DNA of 64,000 bases from Palsa-661 sp035535015 (GTDB lineage Bacteria > Actinomycetota > Acidimicrobiia > Acidimicrobiales > UBA8190). The position numbers were made by a program, and so were the translations under genes. The notes under the pieces were generated by a model. That model made no database searches and was not told the origin of the DNA. It saw only the letters and a list, made by a program, of their open reading frames with translations. The stretch spans positions 62,001 to 126,000 of the forward strand of contig DATLQU010000026.1 in the NCBI GenBank assembly GCA_035535015.1, written 5' to 3'. The first letter of the stretch is position 1; each line of letters begins with the position of its first letter. Of the stretch, positions 53,473 to 63,680 are shown piece by piece.

Positions 53473-54207
53473 ATGCTGGTCCTGGCGGTGGAGTCGGCCA
53501 CCGATGCGGCGGCGGTGGCCGTGGCCGACGGGGACGGGCTGCTCGGCTCGTTGACCGTGGCCCGGGGCCGGCGGCACACCGAGAGCATCGCCCCCGCCAT
53601 CGAGGCGCTCTGCCGGCGGCTCGGGATCAGGCTGAGCCAGATCGAGACGGTCGGGGTCGACCAGGGGCCGGGGCTCTTCACCGGGCTGCGGGTGGGGCTG
53701 GCCACGGCCAAGGCCCTGGCCTTCGGGCTCGAGATCCCGCTGGTGACGGCCAGCAGCCTGGAGGTCCTGGCCCACGCCGTGGGGCTATCGGGTCTGGCCG
53801 ATGCGGCGACGGTGGTCCCGGTGGTGGACGCCCGGCGGGCCGAGGTCTTCTCCGGCCGGTTCCGGCCGTCGGAGGCCGGGCCCGTGGCGGTCGGGCCCGA
53901 GCGGGTCCAGGCCCCGGAGGAGCTGGCCGCCGAGTTGGCCGGCCGGGGCGAGACGGTCGTGCTGGTGGGCAACGGGGCCCTGCGGTACCGCTCGCTCTTC
54001 GGCAGCATCGAGGGGGCCACCCTGGCCGGGCCGGCCTACGGCTCGCCCCCGGTGAGGGCACTGGCCGAGCTGTCTGTGATCCGGGCCCGGGCCGGTCTGG
54101 CGGTGGACGGGGCCGCGGTGTTGCCCCGGTATCTGCGAGAAGCCGACGCCAGGATCAACTGGGAGCAGCGGATCCCGGCGCGGCCGGGCCGGGGAGGGTC
54201 CCGATGA
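53473..54207 (+). CDS. tsaB: tRNA t6A biosynthesis protein TsaB
   Basis: A 244-aa actin-like-fold partner of TsaD. It begins MLVLAVESATDAAAVAVADG; ETVGVDQGPGLFTGLRVGLATAKALAFG, residues about 58-85, is the family signature. VVDARRAEVFSGRF follows. It is catalytically inactive itself and acts as scaffold. It starts 3 nt after tsaE and overlaps rimI. Confidence 0.95.
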   Translation: MLVLAVESATDAAAVAVADGDGLLGSLTVARGRRHTESIAPAIEALCRRLGIRLSQIETVGVDQGPGLFTGLRVGLATAKALAFGLEIPLVTASSLEVLAHAVGLSGLADAATVVPVVDARRAEVFSGRFRPSEAGPVAVGPERVQAPEELAAELAGRGETVVLVGNGALRYRSLFGSIEGATLAGPAYGSPPVRALAELSVIRARAGLAVDGAAVLPRYLREADARINWEQRIPARPGRGGSR

Positions 54208-54761
54208 TGACCGACCCGCCGGTGGGCGACGGGACGCCGCAACGGCTGGTGGCCGGCGCCGTCCGGATCGGGCCCCTGCGCCGGCGGCACCTGCGGGCCG
54301 TGGTCCGGATCGAAGAGGACGCCTACCCCCGGCCCTGGTCGGCCAACCTCTTTCTCTCGGAGCTGGCCCAGCGCTCGTCGCGGCGGTACATCGTCGGCTC
54401 CATCGGCCCGCTGGTGGTGGGCTACGCCGGGCTGATGATCGTGGAGGACGAGGGCCACGTGACCACCCTGACCGTCGATCCCGGCTGGCACCACCGGGGG
54501 ATCGGGACGGTGCTGCTTCTCGACCTGGCCCGGGCCGCCCCCGGGCTCGGGGTGAAGCACCTGACCCTCGAGGTCCGGGTGGGAAACGACCCCGCCCAGG
54601 CGCTCTACCGCCGCTTCGGCTTCGCCCCCGTGGGGGTCCGGAAGAACTACTACGCCGAGACCGGCGAGGATGCCATCATCATGTGGGTCCACGACGTCGA
54701 CACCGCCGACTACGCCGCCCGGCTGGCCTCTATCGAGGCCCACCTGGAGGTCGACCGGTGA
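54204..54761 (+). CDS. rimI: Ribosomal protein S18 alanine N-acetyltransferase
   Basis: A 185-aa GNAT enzyme acetylating the N-terminal alanine of S18 or related substrates. It has VRIEEDAYPRPWSANLFLSEL, LTVDPGWHHRGIGTVLLLDL (acetyl-CoA loop) and LEVRVGNDPAQALYRRFGFAPVGVRKNYY. The start at 54204 overlaps the tsaB stop; a second ATG follows directly. In the tsaB-rimI-tsaD order usual for Gram-positive bacteria. C-terminal helix somewhat extended. Confidence 0.94.
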   Translation: MMTDPPVGDGTPQRLVAGAVRIGPLRRRHLRAVVRIEEDAYPRPWSANLFLSELAQRSSRRYIVGSIGPLVVGYAGLMIVEDEGHVTTLTVDPGWHHRGIGTVLLLDLARAAPGLGVKHLTLEVRVGNDPAQALYRRFGFAPVGVRKNYYAETGEDAIIMWVHDVDTADYAARLASIEAHLEVDR

Positions 54762-55831
54762 ACGGGGTGGCGGGCACCGTCGGCGGGGCGATGAGCGGGG
54801 CCATCCTCGGTATCGAGACCTCCTGCGACGAGACGGCGGCAGCCGTGGTGGGGGCCGACGGCCGAATCCGGTCGTCGGTGGTCTCGAGCCAGATCGACCT
54901 GCACGCCGCCTACGGCGGGGTGGTACCCGAGATCGCCGGCCGGGCCCATCTGGAGCTGCTGCCGGCCGTGCTGGCCACCGCGTTGGCCGAGGCCGGCCTT
55001 CACCGGCGGGCCCCCGGGCTGGCGGCGGTGGCCGCCACCAGCGGGCCCGGCCTGATCGGCTCGTTGCTGGTGGGCATGAGCGAGGCGAAGGCCCTGGCCC
55101 TCGCCTGGGAGGTGCCCTTCGTGGCCGTCAACCACCTGGAGGGCCATCTCTTCGCCGCCCTGCTCGACCACTCCGGCCCCGGCCGGGCCGGGCCCGACGG
55201 GCCGGTCTCCGACTGGCCCCTGGTCGTCGGCCTCGTCTCCGGCGGCCACAGCATGATCGTCTCCATGGAGGGTCCCGGCCGTTACCGGCTGCTCGGGGCC
55301 ACCCTGGACGACGCCGCCGGGGAGGCCTTCGACAAGGTGGCCCGCTTCCTCGGGCTCGGCTATCCGGGAGGTCCGGCCATCGAACGGGCGGCGGCGACCG
55401 GGGACCCCGCCGCCTTCGGCTTCCCCCGGGCGCTGCTCGACGACGGTCTCGATCTGTCCTTCTCGGGGCTGAAGACGGCCGTGCTGCGGGCCGTCGAGAA
55501 GAACCCCGACGCCTCCAACGAGGACGTGGCCGCCTCGTTCCAGCAGGCCGTGGTCGATGTGCTGGTGGCCAAGCTCGTCCGGGCCGCGCAGGAGGTGGGT
55601 GCCGGGGCCATGTGCCTGGGAGGGGGGGTGGCGGCCAACGGGCCGCTGCGTGCTGCGCTCGAATCGGCCGGTGCCGAGCGGGGACTGCCCGTCTATCTGC
55701 CCAGTCGGGCCATGTGTACCGACAACGCCTCCATGATCGCCGCCGCCGGCTGGTGGCAGCTCGAGCACCTGGGTCCGAGCCCTCTGGACACGCCGGCCGA
55801 TCCCAACCTGCCCCTGCGGCTTCTTCCCTGA
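54758..55831 (+). CDS. tsaD: tRNA t6A transferase catalytic subunit TsaD
   Basis: A 357-aa ASKHA-fold enzyme that transfers the threonylcarbamoyl group to A37 of tRNA. ILGIETSCDETAAAVV opens the fold; metal-binding histidines are in NHLEGHLFAA; SGGHSMIV and GGGVAANGPLR are conserved. GTG at 54758 overlaps the rimI stop; an ATG at 54791, closer to the fold, is an alternative. With TsaE and TsaB in one operon the t6A-completing complex is encoded here; TsaC, which makes the intermediate, is not in the window. Confidence 0.96.
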   Translation: MNGVAGTVGGAMSGAILGIETSCDETAAAVVGADGRIRSSVVSSQIDLHAAYGGVVPEIAGRAHLELLPAVLATALAEAGLHRRAPGLAAVAATSGPGLIGSLLVGMSEAKALALAWEVPFVAVNHLEGHLFAALLDHSGPGRAGPDGPVSDWPLVVGLVSGGHSMIVSMEGPGRYRLLGATLDDAAGEAFDKVARFLGLGYPGGPAIERAAATGDPAAFGFPRALLDDGLDLSFSGLKTAVLRAVEKNPDASNEDVAASFQQAVVDVLVAKLVRAAQEVGAGAMCLGGGVAANGPLRAALESAGAERGLPVYLPSRAMCTDNASMIAAAGWWQLEHLGPSPLDTPADPNLPLRLLP

Positions 55832-55859
55832 CGATCTCCCGTGGACGGGCCGGGCGCGG

Positions 55860-55888
55860 TTGCCGCGGGGTCCGAGGCCCGCTATCGT
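55860..55888 (+). promoter_or_regulatory. groES-groEL promoter TTGCCG-17-TATCGT
   Basis: TTGCCG (55860-55865) and TATCGT (55883-55888) are 17 nt apart. The -10 touches the CIRCE operator, so a bound HrcA repressor would block initiation. Confidence 0.6.
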
Positions 55889-55914
55889 TAGCACTCGCAA
55901 GGTTAGAGTGCTAA
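55888..55914. promoter_or_regulatory. CIRCE operator (HrcA site)
   Basis: TTAGCACTC, 9 nt, GAGTGCTAA: a perfect CIRCE element 22 nt before groES. It is the known binding site of the heat-shock repressor HrcA. hrcA itself is not in the window. Confidence 0.96.
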
Positions 55915-55936
55915 TGCCCACAGGAGGCTCGTCAGT

Positions 55937-56233
55937 ATGAAGCTCCACCCCCTCGAGGACCGGATTGTCGTTCGTCCCGGTGAGTCCGAGGAGACCACAG
56001 CCTCAGGGCTGGTCATCCCCGACACCGCCAAAGAGAAGCCACAGCAGGGCGAAGTTCTCGCCGCCGGACCCGGTCGTCGCGCCGAGACCTCGGGCGAGCT
56101 CATTCCCATCGATGTCAAGGTCGGTGACACCGTCGTCTACTCCAAGTACGGCGGAACCGAGATCACGATCGACGGCGAGGACCTTCTGATCCTCTCCGGT
56201 CGTGACGTCCTTGCCAAAGTCCTGAAGAAGTAG
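55937..56233 (+). CDS. groES: Co-chaperonin GroES
   Basis: A 98-aa lid of the GroEL chamber. It starts MKLHPLEDRIVVRPGESEE; the mobile loop SEETTASGLVIPDTAKEKPQ and the roof segment VLAAGPGRR are present. CAGGAGG lies 10 nt before the ATG. It is followed by groEL after 6 nt and controlled by CIRCE. Confidence 0.98.
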   Translation: MKLHPLEDRIVVRPGESEETTASGLVIPDTAKEKPQQGEVLAAGPGRRAETSGELIPIDVKVGDTVVYSKYGGTEITIDGEDLLILSGRDVLAKVLKK

Positions 56234-56239
56234 TCGCCC

Positions 56240-57898
<1,659 letters not shown>

Positions 57899-57950
57899 CC
57901 GGTCTCGGCCGGACCGCCCCCGGGCGGACCCGGTGACCAGATGAACGATG

Positions 57951-57974
57951 CGGCCGGGCCTTCGGGCCCGGCCG
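57951..57974 (+). terminator. groEL terminator hairpin
   Basis: CGGCCGGGCC and GGCCCGGCCG form a perfect 10-bp stem with a TTCG tetraloop, 52 nt behind groEL. There is no T-run. A further CCGCCC-CC-GGGCGG hairpin lies just upstream. The group II intron begins about 10 nt after this stem. Confidence 0.75.
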
Positions 57975-58717
57975 TCGTCGCGGGTACGCCCAGCAGTCTC
58001 GATGACGAGGAGGTGAGAGTCCTTCCCGAGCTTTGGCCGTTGAAGTTCGAGTAGCCGATGCCCAGGGCGTCCGGGTGACCGGGGGTCTGAAGGGGGCGGA
58101 GGCAAAGCCGTGGGCCGGAACGAAAGTGAACCGCTGGAAGGCCTCCTGATGTGGCGACCGAGTTCGCAGCAGAGAAGCCGATGACCCCACCGCCTGGGCG
58201 TGTATGCGCCGCAACAGGAACGGTCCTTTGACGGTGGGGGCATCAGGGGGTGGTTGCGGCCGGCAGGCGGCGACAACGCCATCGGGATGATCTGGGGAGA
58301 CCTCGTAGGGTCCGAGCATTTCCGTGGTGCGCCCACGTGCCAGTCAGCGACTGGCGGCCGGTGGTCCAGGTGTGGCCCGGTCGGTGGGGGCGGCCCGGTC
58401 GGTAGGCGGTGCGATAACCCGCTAGGGGAAACGCCAGCCGACGCCCTCCGAGGAGTCAGACGGCTCGTAGTAGTGCCGAAGGTGGGGTAATGCCCACTGA
58501 CCCCCCGCCTGGTCGGGGGGCGGTCCGGGTCCTGCGAGGGATCCGGTGTCCGGCGAAGGGGCCGACCGAGACCAAGCCTTGAAGCCAAGCACCACGTCAC
58601 CGGGAAGTGCGGGACCAGCCCCCGACCGCCGAGCGGGAGGAAGAAGAAGGGGTCTGGCGGTCCAGCCGGTGGCACGGGGTGAGGAGAGAGGCTGAGAGAG
58701 CAAGGAGGTGCTGGTCA

Positions 58718-59878
58718 ATGAGCCAGCTCTTGGAGGCCATTGCCGACGAAGCCAACCTGGCGGCCGCTTGGACGAAGGTCCGGGCCAACGCCGGGGCGGC
58801 CGGAGTCGACGGTCAGACGATCGCCGCCTTCTCTGCCGACGAGGAGCACCAACTGGCCTCGCTGCGGCGGAGGTTGCTGTCGGCGGAGCGCTACGTGCCG
58901 CCGCCGGTGCGGCGGGTCGAGATCCCGAAGCCCGACGGGCGCAAACGCCCGCTCGGGATTCCCACCGTTGCCGATCGGGTGGTCCAGCAGGCCACCGTGC
59001 AGGTGATCGGGCCGATGTTCGAAGCCCGGTTTCTACCCTGCAGCTTCGGCTACCGCCCGGGCCGAGGTGCCCAACAGGCGGTGTGGTGGGTGCGGGAGGC
59101 GATCCGTCGTGGCGATCACTGGGTGGCCGAGTTCGACATCGTGGGTTTCTTTGACAATCTCCGCCATGCCCGGCTGTTGCGGGAGGTGGCCAAGGTGGTC
59201 GATGACCCCGAGGTGATCGGCCTCGTCCGCCGCTGGCTGCGGGCCGGTGTGCTCACCGAGGCGGGAGTTCAGTCCCGTTGGGCGGGCACGCCCCAAGGCG
59301 GGGTCATCTCCCCGCTCCTGGCCAACATCTACCTCCACCGGCTCGACAGTGAGGTGCGGGCAGCCGGTTTCCGGCTGATCCGCTATGCCGACGACTTCGT
59401 GATCCTGGCCAATCGACGCTGGAAGGTCGAGGCCGCTGATCGCCTGGTGCGAGCCATCCTGGCCGACATCGGGCTGGAGGTGGCCGAGGCTAAGTCCGGC
59501 ATCGTGGCTGTGCGTGACGGGTTCGAGTTCCTGGGGTTCACCTTCCACGGGAGGTTCCTTCGACCCCGACCCCGAGCGTTAGCCAGTTTCAAAGACGAGG
59601 TGCGCAGACGCACCCGGCGGCTGGCGCCGGTTCCCCTGCGAACGATGATCGAGCAGCTCAATCCCACTATTCGGGGTTGGGGCAACTACTACAAGGTTGG
59701 CGACGTGACGTCGCTGTTCGAGGATCTCGACCAGTGGATCCGCATGCGGCTGCGGTCGAAGGTCATACGCCGACGCGCCACGGCCCTCTCCAACGCCAAG
59801 ATGCCCAACCGCGTCTTGCAGGGACTGGGCCTCGTGAGCCTCGACGACCTCCGTCGTGCTTATCTCTCGCCCGCTTGA
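58718..59878 (+). CDS. ltrA: Group II intron-encoded reverse transcriptase/maturase
   Basis: A 386-aa protein that assists intron splicing and copies the intron into DNA at new sites. RT blocks: VRRVEIPKPDGRKRPLGIPTVADRVVQQA, FGYRPGRGAQQAVWW, EFDIVGFFDNLRH, GTPQGGVISPLLANIYLH and the catalytic YADD at residues 223-226. The maturase (X) domain includes IRGWGNYY. No HNH endonuclease domain follows. ATG at 58718 has AGGAGG 9 nt upstream; the open frame upstream is intron RNA. Intact. Confidence 0.95.
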   Translation: MSQLLEAIADEANLAAAWTKVRANAGAAGVDGQTIAAFSADEEHQLASLRRRLLSAERYVPPPVRRVEIPKPDGRKRPLGIPTVADRVVQQATVQVIGPMFEARFLPCSFGYRPGRGAQQAVWWVREAIRRGDHWVAEFDIVGFFDNLRHARLLREVAKVVDDPEVIGLVRRWLRAGVLTEAGVQSRWAGTPQGGVISPLLANIYLHRLDSEVRAAGFRLIRYADDFVILANRRWKVEAADRLVRAILADIGLEVAEAKSGIVAVRDGFEFLGFTFHGRFLRPRPRALASFKDEVRRRTRRLAPVPLRTMIEQLNPTIRGWGNYYKVGDVTSLFEDLDQWIRMRLRSKVIRRRATALSNAKMPNRVLQGLGLVSLDDLRRAYLSPA

Positions 59879-59894
59879 GGGCGCAGTCTTGGGT

Positions 59895-59927
59895 GAGCCG
59901 GATGCGGTAGTGCCGCAAGTCCGGTTC
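59895..59927 (+). ncRNA. Group II intron domain V
   Basis: GAGCCGGA pairs with TCCGGTTC (one G-U), a 2-nt AG bulge follows, and TGCGG pairs with CCGCA around a TAGTG loop. This is the catalytic domain V hairpin. Domain VI follows with GGCGCCTGG/CCAGGCGCC and an unpaired A near 59963 as the probable branch point. Confidence 0.9.
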
Positions 59928-59998
59928 TAACGGGGGGCGCCTGGGGGCAACTCCAGGCGCCTACCCACTGCGGGGCCGGATCGGCCGGCAGGCCCGAA

Positions 59999-60004
59999 TA
60001 CGGT
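59999..60004 (+). promoter_or_regulatory. -10 element (TACGGT), leaderless type, for the Nudix gene
   Basis: TACGGT ends exactly 7 nt before the ATG at 60012, as at the first genes of the window. No ribosome binding site exists here. The intron ends about 30 nt upstream, so the -35 region is intron-proximal. Confidence 0.4.
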
Positions 60005-60011
60005 GAACGAG

Positions 60012-60797
60012 ATGGAGGGGATCGAGCCGGGCCGCGCCGACGCCGGATCCGCCGCCGCTCCCGTCCCCCGCGAAGGCGGCCGGCAGGTGATCCCCCGGCC
60101 CCCGACGGCACGGGCCGGGTCGGTCGCCCCCTGGGCGGCCTTCGCCCCGGGGCGGCGCCGGGCCCTCACCACCGACCGGGTGCGCGGGGCGCTGTCGTCG
60201 GGGCGCGAGATTCCGGCCACCGGTCGGCGGCTGCCGCCCGACGGTTTTCCGATCCTGCAGTCACCGGCGGCCGTGCTGGTCCCGTTGTTCGACGAGGGGG
60301 GCGAGGCTCGGGTGATCCTGACCCGGCGGGCCGCCCATCTCCGGGCGCACCGCGGCGAAGTCAGCTTCCCCGGGGGCCGGATGGACGAAGGGGAGACCCC
60401 CGAGGCGGGGGCGCTGCGCGAGGCGGCCGAGGAGATCGGCCTCGATCCCGGACCGGTGGAGACGGTGGGCCGGCTCACGCCGGTGACGACCTTCGCGTCG
60501 GGCAGCACCATCACCCCCGTGGTGGGCCTCCTGCCCCGACGTCCGGGTCTGGTGGCCAGTCCCCACGAGGTCGAGCACGTCTTCGACGTGGCCCTGGCCG
60601 AACTGGCCGATCCGTCGATCTTCCGCGAGGAGTGGTGGGCGGTGCCGGGGAGGGGTCCCGGCGTGGTCCCCGGGAGCAGCCCCGACGATGCCATGGTGCC
60701 CTTCCCCGTCTGGTTCTTCGAACTGCCCGACGACACCGTCTGGGGGGCCACGGCCCGGATGCTCGTCGATCTCCTGCGTCTGGTCCTCGAGGTCTGA
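60012..60797 (+). CDS. Nudix hydrolase, CoA pyrophosphatase type
   Basis: A 261-aa Nudix enzyme. The Nudix box GGRMDEGETPEAGALREAAEEIGL, given here over residues about 119-142, has all conserved Glu residues. It is preceded by LTRRAAHLRAHRGEVSFPGG, which marks the CoA/acyl-CoA pyrophosphatase (NudL/YeaB) branch. The first 65 residues are Pro/Arg/Ala-rich and probably disordered. ATG at 60012 fits the upstream -10; a GTG at 60003 lies within that element and is less likely. Confidence 0.88.
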   Translation: MEGIEPGRADAGSAAAPVPREGGRQVIPRPPTARAGSVAPWAAFAPGRRRALTTDRVRGALSSGREIPATGRRLPPDGFPILQSPAAVLVPLFDEGGEARVILTRRAAHLRAHRGEVSFPGGRMDEGETPEAGALREAAEEIGLDPGPVETVGRLTPVTTFASGSTITPVVGLLPRRPGLVASPHEVEHVFDVALAELADPSIFREEWWAVPGRGPGVVPGSSPDDAMVPFPVWFFELPDDTVWGATARMLVDLLRLVLEV

Positions 60798-60833
60798 CGC
60801 CGCCGCCGCCGACGACATCCTGGCGCCGCGGGG

Positions 60834-60850
60834 CCGTCCGCCACGGACGG
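60834..60850 (+). terminator. Hairpin in the Nudix-guaB3 gap
   Basis: CCGTCCG-CCA-CGGACGG, a perfect 7-bp stem, lies 37 nt behind the Nudix stop. It may end that transcript. TAACGT directly follows and could act as a -10 for guaB3, though no -35 is visible. Confidence 0.35.
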
Positions 60851-60916
60851 TAACGTGGAAGGACGCTGGCGGGCGACGGCGGGCGGGCACGACGGCGTTT
60901 CCGAGGAGGCATCCAG

Positions 60917-62080
60917 GTGGCAGAGATCGAGATCGGCATCTACAAGTCGGGTCGCCAGGCCTACGGGTTCGACGACATCGCCATCGTCCCCAGCCGCCGG
61001 ACGCGTGACCCCGAGGATGTCGACATCTCGTGGGAGATCGACGCCTTCCGCTTCGAGCTCCCGCTCATGGCCGCGGCCATGGACGGCGTGGTGAGCCCCC
61101 GGACGGCGATCGAGATCGGCCGGCTCGGCGGCCTGGCCGTGCTCAATCTCGAAGGCCTCTGGACCCGCTACGAAGATCCCGACTCGCTGTTCGAGGAGAT
61201 CTCCAAGCTCGACGACGAGAAGGCGACGGCCCGGATGCAGCAGATGTATCTGGAGCCGATCAAGCCGGAGCTGGTGACCGAGCGGATCCGCGAGATCAAC
61301 GCCGCCGGGGTCGTCTCCTGCGCGTCGGTCACCCCACAGCGGACCACGGGGCTGGCCCCCGCCATCCTGGCCGGCGAGCTCGACATGCTCGTCATCCAGG
61401 GCACCGTGGTCTCGGCCGAACACGTCTCGAAGACGGTGGAACCGCTCAACCTGAAGAAGTTCATCCGGGAATTCGACCTGCCCGTGATCGTGGGTGGCTG
61501 CGCCTCGTACCAGGCCGCTCTCCACCTGATGCGGACGGGCGCCGTGGGCGTGCTCGTGGGGGTGGGACCCGGCAACGCCTGCACCACCCGCGGTGTCCTC
61601 GGTATCGGCGTCCCCCAGGCCACGGCCATCGCCGACGTGGCCGGCGCCCGGATGCGGCACCTGGATGAGACGAACGTCTACGTCCATGTCATCGCCGACG
61701 GGGGGATGAGCCGCGGTGGCGATATCGCCAAGGCCATCGCCTGCGGTGCCGACGCCGTCATGCTCGGGTCGCCTCTGTCCTCGGCCCAGGAGGCGCCCGG
61801 ACTCGGCTACCACTGGGGTATGGCCACCTTCCACCCCACCCTGCCGCGCGGCGCCCGGGTCCGGACCACGGTCCGGGGCAACATGCAGGAGATCCTCCTC
61901 GGCCCGGCCCACGAGAACGACGGTCGGATGAACCTCTTCGGAGCCCTGCGGACATCGATGGCCACCTGTGGCTACCAGTCGGTGAAGGAGTTCCAGAAGG
62001 CGGAGGTGATGATCGCGCCGGCGCTGCAGACCGAGGGCAAGGCGCTGCAGCGCTCCCAAGGTGTGGGGATGGGTCGCTGA
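60917..62080 (+). CDS. guaB3: GuaB3 family IMP dehydrogenase-related protein
   Basis: A 387-aa TIM-barrel protein of the GuaB3 group, common in actinobacteria beside guaB and guaA. It lacks the CBS domains of ordinary IMP dehydrogenase. IGIYKSGRQAYGFDDIAIVPSRRTRDPEDVD opens the protein. The catalytic loop is GPGNACTTRGVLGIG, with the active-site Cys kept. VIADGGMSRGGDIAKAIACGADAVMLGSPL binds phosphate. Members have been linked to IMP dehydrogenase or GMP reductase-like activity; I cannot decide here. GTG start with GAGGAGG 7 nt upstream. Confidence 0.93.
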   Translation: MAEIEIGIYKSGRQAYGFDDIAIVPSRRTRDPEDVDISWEIDAFRFELPLMAAAMDGVVSPRTAIEIGRLGGLAVLNLEGLWTRYEDPDSLFEEISKLDDEKATARMQQMYLEPIKPELVTERIREINAAGVVSCASVTPQRTTGLAPAILAGELDMLVIQGTVVSAEHVSKTVEPLNLKKFIREFDLPVIVGGCASYQAALHLMRTGAVGVLVGVGPGNACTTRGVLGIGVPQATAIADVAGARMRHLDETNVYVHVIADGGMSRGGDIAKAIACGADAVMLGSPLSSAQEAPGLGYHWGMATFHPTLPRGARVRTTVRGNMQEILLGPAHENDGRMNLFGALRTSMATCGYQSVKEFQKAEVMIAPALQTEGKALQRSQGVGMGR

Positions 62081-62135
62081 AGACCCTCCCGCGCCCGGCC
62101 CGCTTCGGTTCCCCGTCCCCCAGCGCCACGGCGTC

Positions 62136-63680
62136 ATGACCGACGACCTGGAGACCGTCCTCGTCGTCGACTTCGGCGCCCAGTACGCCCAGCTGATCGC
62201 CCGCCGGGTGCGCGAGGCGCGTGTCTACTCGGAGATCGTCCGCCACGACATCACCGTCGAGGAACTGGCGGCGCGCCGGCCCAAGGGGATCATCCTGTCG
62301 GGGGGACCGGAGTCGGTCCACGCCGAGTGGGCGCCGCTGCTCGACCGCGGCATCTACGACCTCGGGGTACCCATTCTCGGCATCTGTTACGGCGCCCAGC
62401 TCCTCTGCGCCCAACTGGGGGGCACCGTCACCCGGACAGGACGCGGTGAGTACGGACGGACCCCACTGCGCCGGACGGGAAGCTCCCCGCTGTTTGCCGA
62501 CTGGCCGCCGGACGCCGACGCTGACGTCTGGATGAGCCACGCCGACTCCATCACCGAAGTCCCCCCGGGCTTCGTGGTCACGGCGTCGTCGCCCGACGCC
62601 CCGGTGGCCGCGCTGGAGGACACCGAGCGCCGGCTGCTCGGTGTGCAGTTCCACCCCGAGGTGCAGCACACCCACCGGGGCCAGGAACTACTCGAGCGCT
62701 TTCTCTTCGACATCTGCGGAGCCCGTCCCAGTTGGACCCATACCAACATCATCGAGTCGTCGGTGGATGCCGTCCGGGCCCAGGTGGCCGGCGCCCGGGT
62801 GCTCTGTGCACTGTCCGGCGGCGTCGACTCGGCCGTGGCCGCCGCCCTCGTCCACCGGGCCATCGGCGGCCAGTTGACCTGTGTCTTCGTCGACACCGGC
62901 CTGATGCGCTCGGGTGAGGCCGATCAGGTGGAGGAGACCTTCCGCAGCCAGTTCCATGTCGACCTGATCCACGTGAAGGCGGTCGACCGCTTCTTCGGCG
63001 TGCTCGCCGGGCTGACCGATCCCGAGGAAAAGCGCAAGGCCATCGGGGAGACGTTCATCCGGGTGTTCGAAGAGGTGGCCCGCGACGTCGAGGACGCCCG
63101 CTTTCTGGTCCAGGGGACCCTCTATCCCGACGTCATCGAATCGGGGACGAAGGATGCGGCCAACATCAAGTCGCACCACAACGTGGGCGGCCTGCCGAAG
63201 GACATGGCCTTCGATCTGGTGGAGCCCCTGCGGCAGTTGTTCAAAGACGAGGTCCGCGCCGTGGGCGAGGAGCTCGGACTCCCCGAAGAGATCGTCTGGC
63301 GCCAGCCCTTCCCCGGCCCGGGCCTGGCTGTCCGCATCATCGGGGAGGTCACTCCCGAGAGAGCCGAGATCCTCCGGGCGGCCGACGGCATCGTGGTCGA
63401 AGAGATTCGCAGGGCGGGGCTCTACCGGCATCTGTGGCAGAGCTTCGCCGTCCTGCCGGCGGTCAGGACCGTCGGCGTCATGGGCGACGGCCGTACCTAC
63501 GCGTACCCGATCGTCATCCGCGCCGTCACCTCCGACGACGCCATGACCGCCGACTGGGCCCGCCTGCCGTACGAGCTCTTGGAACGTCTGTCCTCGCGCA
63601 TCATCAACGAGGTGGACGGCGTCAACCGGGTGGCCCTCGACATCACGTCGAAGCCCCCGGGCACCATTGAGTGGGAGTGA
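62136..63680 (+). CDS. guaA: GMP synthase (glutamine-hydrolysing)
   Basis: A 514-aa enzyme amidating XMP to GMP. The glutaminase domain has the nucleophile in ILGICYGAQLL and His/Glu in GVQFHPEVQHT. The ATP pyrophosphatase P-loop is ALSGGVDSAVAAAL; the C-terminal dimerisation domain ends ALDITSKPPGTIEWE. Behind guaB3 as expected for guanine nucleotide synthesis. The ATG at 62136 gives the standard N-terminus TVLVVDFGAQYAQLIARR. GTGA overlap with the next gene. Confidence 0.97.
   Translation: MTDDLETVLVVDFGAQYAQLIARRVREARVYSEIVRHDITVEELAARRPKGIILSGGPESVHAEWAPLLDRGIYDLGVPILGICYGAQLLCAQLGGTVTRTGRGEYGRTPLRRTGSSPLFADWPPDADADVWMSHADSITEVPPGFVVTASSPDAPVAALEDTERRLLGVQFHPEVQHTHRGQELLERFLFDICGARPSWTHTNIIESSVDAVRAQVAGARVLCALSGGVDSAVAAALVHRAIGGQLTCVFVDTGLMRSGEADQVEETFRSQFHVDLIHVKAVDRFFGVLAGLTDPEEKRKAIGETFIRVFEEVARDVEDARFLVQGTLYPDVIESGTKDAANIKSHHNVGGLPKDMAFDLVEPLRQLFKDEVRAVGEELGLPEEIVWRQPFPGPGLAVRIIGEVTPERAEILRAADGIVVEEIRRAGLYRHLWQSFAVLPAVRTVGVMGDGRTYAYPIVIRAVTSDDAMTADWARLPYELLERLSSRIINEVDGVNRVALDITSKPPGTIEWE

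Larger units (their letters stand above)
57984..59968 (+). mobile_element. Group II intron with reverse transcriptase, inserted behind the groEL terminator
   Basis: About 2 kb. The 5' end is placed at GTACGCCCAGCAG, close to the GUGYG consensus. About 730 nt of structured RNA (domains I-IV part) precede the reverse transcriptase gene. Domain V (59895-59927) and domain VI follow it. The 3' end is placed at ...CCCAC (59968), an AY ending. Insertion immediately behind a terminator hairpin and lack of an endonuclease domain fit group IIC-type introns. Nothing disrupts the structure or frame, so it may be active. Ends are accurate to a few bases only. Confidence 0.8.
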
